Shown: piece by piece, positions 58,301 to 64,000 of the stretch | Numbering within the stretch: position 1 is the stretch's first letter | Layout: each line of letters starts with the position of its first letter | Position numbers and translations under genes: made by a program | NCBI GenBank assembly: GCA_018857735.1 | Contig: JABMCL010000191.1 | Span: forward strand, 1,200,001 to 1,264,000 | Length of the DNA stretch: 64,000 bases | Source: Alviniconcha marisindica | Taxonomy: Eukaryota; Mollusca; Gastropoda; Provannidae | Direction of reading: 5' to 3' | The notes under the pieces: model-generated | Told to the model about the DNA's origin: nothing | Seen by the model: the letters and a program-made list of their open reading frames with translations, nothing else | The model's database searches: none

Positions 58301-61300
58301 TGACCCCACCGCCAGTGACCCAGTCCTACATCGCTTTTTGTGACGTGTCACATGCTGCACATGCAGGGGCGGGGGACATGTGACCAGGCAGTGAGCATGT
58401 GGTGTGGACCACAGTCCATCTTCCTCACAAACAATCCAGTTGTCAAAGCCTGAAACAAAACTAAATTTGTAGGTATCGGTAACTTCAGGTTTGAATTTTT
58501 TAAAATTTTGTGTGGACAGGTTTATTTTCTGGCAGACTAAGTAAACAGTAAGCGGATGCTGCTGCTGTCCAAATACAATTTCATTTTCTGTATGTTCTCT
58601 GTAAAAAAATCCACAAACAAGGGAGTTAATTAGTGCTCAAAAGACATCACATGAATGCAACAACAAAAACCTGGGTTGCCTATGTTAACTCTCACCTGGC
58701 ATGCAAGTAAATACATGTATATGGCATTCAGTCTTCACAGTTCAAAACCACTTTGAAAGAAGAAGCCTTTAAACCCACCTGCTCAGTGTCCACTGGTTAA
58801 GTCATCTCATCATTTGCTGCCAAACCCCAATGCCTCCCCCCCCCCAACCACAGACCCACTTGTTCAGTGTCTGCTAGTGAACATCATCATTTGTCCACCT
58901 TGAAAGACTCAAATACCACCACCCCCTCCCATTAATCCACTTACTCAGTGTGCACTGGTGAACGTCATCGTTCGTCCACCCTGCCAGACCCAAATGACCC
59001 CACCTCCATCCCCCGCCACTACTGGCATTGCCACTTTCATCATGTTTTATTTTACTGCTGGTGAATGACAGTGATAATTGAGTAACTCTGCTGCTGCGTT
59101 ACTGCAGGTGGGTTACAATCAGAATTGAGTAACCTACTGTGTTACCCCTGGTGGGTTACAATCAGAACTGAGTAACCTACTGTGTTACCCCTGGTGGGTT
59201 ATAACCAGAGTAATCTAGTGTTACTGTGCTGTTGTTTACAACCAGAGCAGCTCCTGTGTTATGGCCAGTGGGTTTAAAGCAGAGTAGCCCCTGTGGGTTG
59301 CAAGCAGGGTAGCCCCTGTGCTACTGATGGTGGGTTGCAAGCAGGGTAGCCCCTGTGCTACTGATGGTGGGTTGCAAGCAGGGTAGCCCCTGTGCTACTG
59401 ATGGTGGGTTTTAAGAAGAGCAGAACCAGCTATGCTGCCCAATGTCATACGGTCATGTTCCCAGGGAGTCTCAGGCTCTGCCTTACAATGTGGGCATACA
59501 GCTGAGAGATAAAAATGTGTCATGCATGCAGGTGTACCGTGAAGGGAGGATGGAGGCTGACAGTGGAAGGTGCACTTCTGACCAAATGTTGTGCCGTGCA
59601 CACAGGACACCACAGTGTCGGGCATGGAGGGCCGACCACAATCCACGGGCAGACAAGCCACAGCATCAGAAGACACCCAGTGGCCTCCCCTGCAGGACAG
59701 CTCCATGGTCTGACTTTCTGGTTTGTACCTGCATGCAAGTTCAGTTGTCATCATATAATTTTTATTAGAATGTTACTTTATTGGCAGTTTATCATATCAT
59801 ATTATCTGTGGTTCAAAGTTACTATATCATTCTCACACATTAGCAAAATAGAGGAAATGAGCAGTAACTGCAACACATCACTGTCTGGGGAAAGTATCTA
59901 ATTTTTAACTTTAGTCGGCCAAAAATGTCATGCCTCACATGCCATAATATAAATTACATGACATACCTACCATCATACCTCATTTGATTACAGGCTATAC
60001 CCATAAACACACTGGGGCGTTAAATGACTTACCCGTTATCACATGTCACTACACATACATCCCCCTCGGTTTGTCCTGTGCACAAGACTCTCCCATGACG
60101 GACATCTGGTGAGTGGCAGGGGGCACGTGTACAGTTGGGTGAGAGACAGAGGCCGGTGTGAGGGTGGTACACTTCCTGTTGCCCACATGAGGCCAAGGTC
60201 ACTGGGTCAAGGTAGCGTGAGGAGCGCAGCCGTACAGCTGCAATGCTGACGTTGTGAGATTGGAAAGACAGTCTCACTCCTGTAAGTAGCACAGACTAAG
60301 GATACATGGATTCTCATGCCTGTGGCAGATGCTAAGGTCTTGGATTAAATGGACTCATGTCACTGAAATTAGCAACCAGAAAGCAGAATCAGTTCTCTGT
60401 GGACAGCAAGGCCCATTACTGATATCCCCATCCCTGTCATGGTTAAAGCAAGGAGGTGTAAAGTTCACTCTTGAAAGCAAAGAGTGGAGTTAACCAGTGT
60501 AATTTAGTAAGTAATGGATATTTTTATTTTTTAGATACCATGGAGATCAGGAACATTTTTAATGTGAGTTTATCATTTTAAACATTTGGTTTGATTGCAA
60601 AGAGGAAATGCCTATCAGTTGACTATCATTGGCGGGAGCTGCCACAAGTATAATTTATGTCGCAACAAAACATTTCTTTTGTCGCGACAAAACTTTTGTC
60701 GCGACAAACATATTTTAGTCGCAAAAACCTGTGTCACAACAAAGATTTGTCACAAAAAACTGAATTTTTGTTGTGACAAACATATTTTGTTGCGACAAAG
60801 GTTTTGTCATGATAAGCTTACTTTTGTCGCAACAAACAAGTGTTTGTTGTGACAAAAGATGTCTTTCGTCATGACAGAAGTATGCTTGACACAATAAAAC
60901 CTTTGTCGAAACAAACACATGTTTGTCATGACAAATATCTGTCACGGCAAAAACTTTTTTCTGTGGCAAGCATACTTTTGTCATGACAAAAGATGTGTTT
61001 TGTCATGACAAACACATGTTTGTCACAACAAAACTTTTGTCATGACAAAAATTATACTTGTGGCAGCTCCCACCAATGATAGTTGACAGGACTGTTTAGC
61101 TTAGTTTTACAACACAGCCTACTTCAAAGTGAAGAAGGCAACTGATTTTTTTAAAACTTAAAAGCAAAAACAAAATATAAACTGTGGTATTACAGCATTC
61201 ACAGAATCTGTTCATTTACTTTCATCTAACCATAATCCCTGAAGCAAATAAGCAATTGGCCACTGACCACGTGATTTATAGAAAGGCTTGCTGAGGTCGT

Positions 61301-62821
61301 GTATGACGGTCACATGCAGCTCTTGCTGCCTGCAGTCCAGAATGACAGGATGTGGCGTCAGCATGACAGTAGAGTTGTCCTCCCTGATCAGCTGCACACT
61401 CAGTTCCTTGGGAGCAGGGTCAGCCTCAGTGCGGCCATCAGCCGCCACATGGACAATGACTTCTGTGGCCACCACAGGACGAGGCATGTACAGCTGGCAG
61501 ATAGAGTGTATACAGCTGGCAGATAGAGTGTATGTAGCAGGAGCACACTGTTGGACTGACTGATGCATTTAATCATTTACTGTCACCTGATTAGCTGACT
61601 GACAAAATATAATGTTTGAGTCATTGAAAAATAAACAAATCAGAAAGGCCAGTATACTGTTTTGGGCAGATCCCCCAACACCAGCACAGAGTGAGAAGTG
61701 ATCAGAATGGATCATCTAGTGGCCATTCACACAGCCATTGCTGGCTCATACCCATACTGGCCATTGGCCTCTGCCAGAATGGCAATTGAGAGAAAGCTGC
61801 ATGTTTTCAGTCAGTGCATGAAGGGGAGAAGTGAGACTGATTGTGACAATGGTAACCAACTGTGGCAATGACAAAAGCAGGCCTGGCAGGCCAGTAGTTG
61901 CTGATGGAGTGTGTATGTGGTCTCCTGAAGTGTCAGCTAAAGCCTCGCTGTCATTGCATCAGCCACAAGGCCTGTTCCAAGTCCAGACTGTCATCTGCTG
62001 CTCTTTCAGACTATTGTCCAAATATTTAGAACACTTCCCATTTTCACAATATGCAAACTGTGTTATGCACATTTCACTGAAGTGTCATGGCAATGCTGGT
62101 CTTTAAAATCTTTTTATTCAAATGAGGAGTGGGACATTTCTAAAGCAGACACCACAGTGTAGTGAATTGCTGCAACATTAATTAACTGGCTACAAGCGTC
62201 ATACATATATTCTAAATCCCTTGGGCTATTTTTTATGTGTCTTAAAATATGTTAGACAAAAAGGGTATATTCACATCAGTCTGTCAAACTAGTACAATTT
62301 GTTCTGATCAATGCAAAGATATTTTTGCAGTTTTACTTTCTTAACTCAGTGCTCATTCAGTGCTGTTTATAACAGGCTTCCTGACCAAAATGATTTAAAC
62401 TGAAAAAAAAGTTGGAAAGTTGATGTGATACATGACTTACTGATATAATGTAATTACATTTGTATGTTGATTTATGGAGCACACAGAAAACTTGCACATT
62501 CACAGAACAGGCTCATGTGATGTCATTTGAAATATGTGCAGGCTTGCCTAAGTGTAGAACTGATTGTGAACAGCTTCTTGGCGAAGCTTCAATGGTGTTC
62601 ACAGACATTTCCTGCATTTTGTCTCATCTGAACATAACTGCTAGCAAAGTGCACAGACTCTGATGGAAAATATTCATATTATGCATCTAAGTAAACCACG
62701 CAATGACTAGACCACATCTCCAAGCACAGAAAGTACATACCTCAATCCAGAAGTTGCCAATGTCAAAGTGGGCACCACAGGGAAACCAGGCAGTCCTTGG
62801 TTCCACCAAAGGCCCACACCA
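49831..62821 (-). CDS. Pappalysin family gene, C-terminal nine exons (partial, 5' end outside window)
   Basis: Nine exons with GT..AG borders and compatible phases join into 1,635 nt, encoding 544 residues and a stop. Domain order matches the C-terminal third of vertebrate PAPP-A/PAPP-A2: a Cys-poor beta-rich segment ([38 protein letters not shown]), five sushi/SCR modules and one LNR (Notch-type) module. Pappalysins are secreted metzincin proteases that cut IGF-binding proteins; SCR modules tether the enzyme to cell-surface glycosaminoglycans, and the terminal LNR takes part in substrate recognition. The catalytic HExxH domain, LamG and LNR1/2 lie beyond 64,000. Whether it is PAPP-A- or PAPP-A2-like cannot be said. 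The length fits the roughly 540 residues expected. Introns range from 304 to 2,895 bp. No polyadenylation signal was found close to the stop. Confidence 0.93.
50102..50185. repeat. (GT)n(GGGT)n microsatellite in the last intron
   Basis: GT dinucleotides followed by GGGTG units. A second GT tract lies at 50,902-50,960 in the same intron. The rest of the intron (50,186-51,067) is AT-rich without further features. Confidence 0.97.
51068..51249 (-). CDS. Pappalysin exon 8 (end of SCR5)
   Basis: 182 nt, phase 1 to phase 0, acceptor GTGCAG and donor GTAATT. It encodes [16 protein letters not shown], then a long insert typical of SCR5 in pappalysins, and [20 protein letters not shown] followed by EKC. 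The [10 protein letters not shown] end parallels the KWYPHPALIHC end of vertebrate SCR5. Confidence 0.94.
51300..51540 (+). mobile_element. Possible retroelement 3' end in intron 7
   Basis: The segment ends in GGCAATAAAGTTGTATTGTA, a polyadenylation-type signal followed by a short TTGTA repeat, as at 3' ends of LINEs or SINEs. No coding part is attached. Confidence 0.4.
51541..53186. other. Intron 7, no feature recognised
   Basis: AT-rich intronic sequence. The 133-codon minus-strand frame 52,377-52,778 has no recognised homology and no pappalysin-like pattern. Confidence 0.5.
53187..53572 (-). mobile_element. Dispersed repeat, two tandem units of about 190 bp
   Basis: Two head-to-tail copies begin at about 53,187 and 53,377 (CTCTTCAG...GAAGTGATGCTT) and end in CAGCTCCTGAAC. 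They are the reverse orientation of the family at 35,240 and 45,005. The AATCTCTTCAG word occurs at the junction and at the end, so the second unit probably arose by tandem duplication including flank. Confidence 0.88.
54145..54274 (-). CDS. Pappalysin exon 7 (end of SCR4, start of SCR5)
   Basis: 130 nt, phase 0 to phase 1, acceptor GCTCAG and donor GTACGT. It encodes [20 protein letters not shown] (end of SCR4), then [20 protein letters not shown] of SCR5. The exon was missed by long-frame searches because it is short; the reading comes from the splice-bounded frame. Confidence 0.93.
55140..55600. repeat. GT-rich minisatellite in intron 6
   Basis: Long GT tracts with embedded longer units (GGGGGTACACATGTATGAGT, CAATTGTGTG) repeated three times. 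On the minus strand it is CA-rich, and the long open frames are artefacts. Confidence 0.93.
56162..56324 (-). CDS. Pappalysin exon 6 (end of SCR3, start of SCR4)
   Basis: 163 nt, phase 2 to phase 0, acceptor TTCCAG and strong donor GTAAGT. It encodes [20 protein letters not shown] (end of SCR3) and the first half of SCR4 ([22 protein letters not shown]). The exon ends right after GSN, at the same place in the pattern as vertebrate ...GSN|VIHC. Confidence 0.95.
56587..58008 (+). mobile_element. LTR-like repeat, copy A, in intron 5
   Basis: A purine tract AGGGGAGAG (56,587-56,595) precedes TGTAAG, and the block ends CCCCTACA at about 58,008, giving a TG...CA span of about 1.4 kb. It contains AATAAAAGTTATGTTATAG near the right end. 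The portion from about 57,140 to 58,008 is present in reverse at 63,238-64,000. The left limit and any target-site duplication are uncertain. No coding sequence inside. Confidence 0.55.
58242..58449 (-). CDS. Pappalysin exon 5 (end of SCR2, start of SCR3)
   Basis: 208 nt, phase 1 to phase 2, acceptor TTTCAG and donor GTATGT. It encodes the end of SCR2 ([17 protein letters not shown]) and the first half of SCR3 ([25 protein letters not shown]). Basic clusters RHKKRCR and KMRCKKG lie in SCR3, the module implicated in glycosaminoglycan binding in human PAPP-A. Confidence 0.95.
58800..59000. repeat. Tandem repeat in intron 4, about 60-80 bp units
   Basis: Three diverged units around CTTGTTCAGTGTCTGCTAGT and CATCATTTGTCCACC. 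Confidence 0.6.
59095..59420. repeat. Minisatellites in intron 4
   Basis: First part has units of GAGTAACCTACTGTGTTACC with GGTGGGTTA. From about 59,270 there are four 37-bp units of GTGGGTTGCAAGCAGGGTAG with CCCCTGTGCTACTGATG. Confidence 0.85.
59538..59728 (-). CDS. Pappalysin exon 4 (end of SCR1, start of SCR2)
   Basis: 191 nt, phase 2 to phase 1, acceptor ATGCAG and a weak donor GTACAC. It encodes the end of SCR1 ([19 protein letters not shown]) and the start of SCR2 ([36 protein letters not shown]). The open frame continues past the donor without homology; the join to [11 protein letters not shown] of exon 5 restores the SCR pattern, which fixes this donor. Confidence 0.92.
60033..60279 (-). 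CDS. Pappalysin exon 3 (pre-SCR and first half of SCR1)
   Basis: 247 nt, phase 1 to phase 2, acceptor TTACAG and donor GTAAGT. It encodes [30 protein letters not shown] and [13 protein letters not shown], then the first half of SCR1 ([11 protein letters not shown]). The VSI/AVRLRS/DPVTL blocks are strongly diagnostic of pappalysins. Confidence 0.95.
60623..61082. mobile_element. Palindrome-array MITE-like element in intron 2
   Basis: Terminal inverted repeats begin CTATCATTGG and continue YGGGAGCTGCCACAAGTATA for at least 33 bp (one mismatch). They are flanked by a 4-bp direct repeat TTGA (60,619-60,622 and 61,083-61,086), a possible target-site duplication. The interior is a string of short palindromes: two TGTCGCGACA and four TGTCATGACA cores flanked by T and A runs, plus many one-step variants (TGTTGCGACA, TGTCGCAACA, TGTTGTGACA). 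No coding capacity. Confidence 0.8.
61268..61493 (-). CDS. Pappalysin exon 2
   Basis: 226 nt, phase 0 in and phase 1 out (donor GTCAGT). It encodes [28 protein letters not shown] and [18 protein letters not shown], then SKPFYKSR. These blocks follow the PAPP-A region between the central domain and SCR1 residue by residue in pattern. The acceptor sits in a 22-bp tandem duplication (61,490-61,533), giving a second, out-of-frame AG 22 nt upstream. Confidence 0.93.
61490..61533. repeat. 22-bp tandem duplication across a splice acceptor
   Basis: Two identical units (ACAGCTGGCAGATAGAGTGT + AT) at 61,490-61,511 and 61,512-61,533 duplicate the pyrimidine tract and AG of the exon 2 acceptor. Confidence 0.95.
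61534..62740. other. Intron 1, no feature recognised
   Basis: Unique AT-rich sequence. Confidence 0.5.
62741..62821 (-). CDS. Pappalysin exon 1 of those in the window
   Basis: Twenty-seven codons between TTTCCAG and the donor GTATGT, ending in phase 0. The peptide contains [18 protein letters not shown], which parallels the HAWYPC...FWLRAY segment of PAPP-A and joins directly to [12 protein letters not shown] of the next exon. The 5' border is less certain than the donor because the upstream exon is not in view. Confidence 0.8.
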
Positions 62822-63237
62822 CTGGAAAGAATCAGGATATGTTTCGTACAAAGGCCGCAATCACACAATGTTCCCTCAGAAAAGCGAAGTGAAACAAAGC
62901 AAAGCCAGTCATCTTCAGAATAAGTAAACACTTATTAAAATAAATGATTGAATACAAATTAAGCTAAATTTAGTTTGTAGTAAAGAGCCATGGGTTCTAA
63001 TGAAAGCTCAGTTACCTTTCTTGCCTGCAGCAATTCAATATTGATTCTGACTGAAAAGGTTCAGTTTCAAGCATGTCTCTGACAGCCCAGCTGAACAAGA
63101 ACTCAATCCATTATTTCATGTATGTGTGCATGCACGTGTGCAGTGTGTGTATGTGTGTGTGTGTGTGTGTGAGTGCGCGCGTGTGCACATGCATGTGTTT
63201 TTACTTGTTTTAGCAAACAACTTAAGAGTGTGTATAT
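62822..63237. other. Upstream intron, short GT tract
   Basis: (GT)n at about 63,143-63,172. A possible donor at about 63,016 lacks a convincing exon. No upstream pappalysin exon is seen. Confidence 0.45.
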
Positions 63238-64000
63238 AGGGGAGCCGGGTGGGGAGTGTGGGAAGCAGGTTGGAAGCATGAATGAAGAGTCACAAGTCAG
63301 AGGTTGCTATAACATAACTTTTATTTACACCAACCAGGAAACAGTGTCTGTGTTGGAAAAGACACAAGCAAACAGGACATTTAGAACATGAAAGCAAATG
63401 TAAAGACTAAACAACAGCAGTTATATAATAAATACAGTAACCATGTAATTTTCCTGTAGGTTACTATAATACATGATGGTAACTGACAAAATGATTAATA
63501 ATCAAGCACCTAAATTGTGTGCATGATTTGCACTTAAAACCCATATCTCACAGTGCCACAGGGAGTATACAAGAGATGACCAGTCAATTAACCGATGAAC
63601 TCCCAGTATATAATAGTATACAATAAAGTAACAGTGAAAAATAAAGATTACCAAGATCATTCTTAACTAAACAGGAAGAGTGAGATAATTGTTACAGCAG
63701 TTCCACTTAAGCACACAAGATGGACAGTGTCACGGGTGGCACTAGGGACCATGCTGAGCAGGAGGAAGTCAGTCATAAACTGACCGGCTCCAGCCTCGTT
63801 ACTCAATGCAGGTACAAAAGGGCTACAGCAGGTCACTGCTACTGACTAGCAGTGCATATCTGTGAACAACGTCAAGGGTCTTACCGGCACGGGTAGTGTA
63901 TCAAGAATCTAAGCTGCTGATCTGGCTGCATCTGTCTGCTCGGCTAATGAACAGAGACAAAGACCTAGTTGCCACTACTGATGAGCATTACCGGCCAGTT
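63238..64000 (-). mobile_element. LTR-like repeat, copy B, inverted relative to copy A
   Basis: Reverse complement of about 57,140-58,008, roughly 90% alike by eye. Shared stretches include AACATAACTTTTATTTACAC, GGTAACTGACAAAATGATTA and CAGTCAATTAACCGATGAAC (with small changes). It continues past the window end. Confidence 0.85.

Noticed and set aside
63016..63110. Possible additional upstream pappalysin exon (frame EFLFSWAVRDMLETEPFQ, donor GTAACT)
   Set aside because: Splice phase does not fit the next exon, the acceptor is poor, and the peptide lacks the Cys pattern expected upstream.

Overview
The window is animal nuclear DNA, most likely from a marine mollusc (probably a gastropod). The basis is indirect. 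It has long introns with GT..AG borders, abundant (GA)n, (CA)n and polypurine tracts, tRNA-derived SINEs, several decayed LINEs, and one multi-exon gene for a secreted animal protein family. Species was not determined. Nothing looks bacterial, and there are no operons, ribosome binding sites or CRISPR arrays.

The one cellular gene I can support lies on the minus strand from 62,821 down to 49,831. Nine consecutive exons with matching splice phases add up to exactly 545 codons including the stop. They encode the C-terminal third of a pappalysin (PAPP-A/PAPP-A2 family): the end of the central region, five sushi/SCR modules each interrupted by an intron, and the terminal LNR module. The catalytic metzincin domain and the N-terminus must lie beyond position 64,000. 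The introns hold a palindrome-array MITE-like element, minisatellites and an LTR-like repeat. A second, inverted copy of that repeat begins just upstream of the first exon and runs off the window end.

The left 46 kb has no recognisable host gene. From left to right it holds: a Ty3/Gypsy integrase remnant (142-438); a dispersed repeat ending in a 53-bp minisatellite; a possible core promoter (3,678-3,790); a LINE with a readable endonuclease but a deleted reverse transcriptase core (about 5,640-8,380); a second LINE with both reverse transcriptase motifs (9,543-12,163); a composite repeat with a 28-bp minisatellite (12,165-12,830, near-identical copy at 23,030-23,605); a 34/60-bp higher-order minisatellite (13,980-14,993); two tRNA-derived SINEs (15,509-16,330); a 92-bp inverted duplication (17,175-17,868); a foldback element (20,283-20,968); three more LINE remnants (26,191-28,200 and 30,443-31,230, the last with an 11-bp target-site duplication); a 60-bp-TIR MITE (29,019-29,253); a second copy of the first LINE family (33,012-34,215); and large minisatellites at 39,370-40,455, 41,951-42,345 and 46,600-49,545.

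A recurring theme is that element boundaries coincide with (GA)n/(TC)n tracts. The 3' ends of two LINE families, 5' truncation points of LINE fragments and a 92-bp inverted insertion all abut such tracts. The most unusual structure is the intronic element at 60,623-61,082. It is built from repeated palindromes of the type TTTTGTCGCGACAAAA, whose variants look like CpG decay products.

Splice sites, exon limits and family assignments were read by eye and compared with families from memory. No alignment or database search was run.
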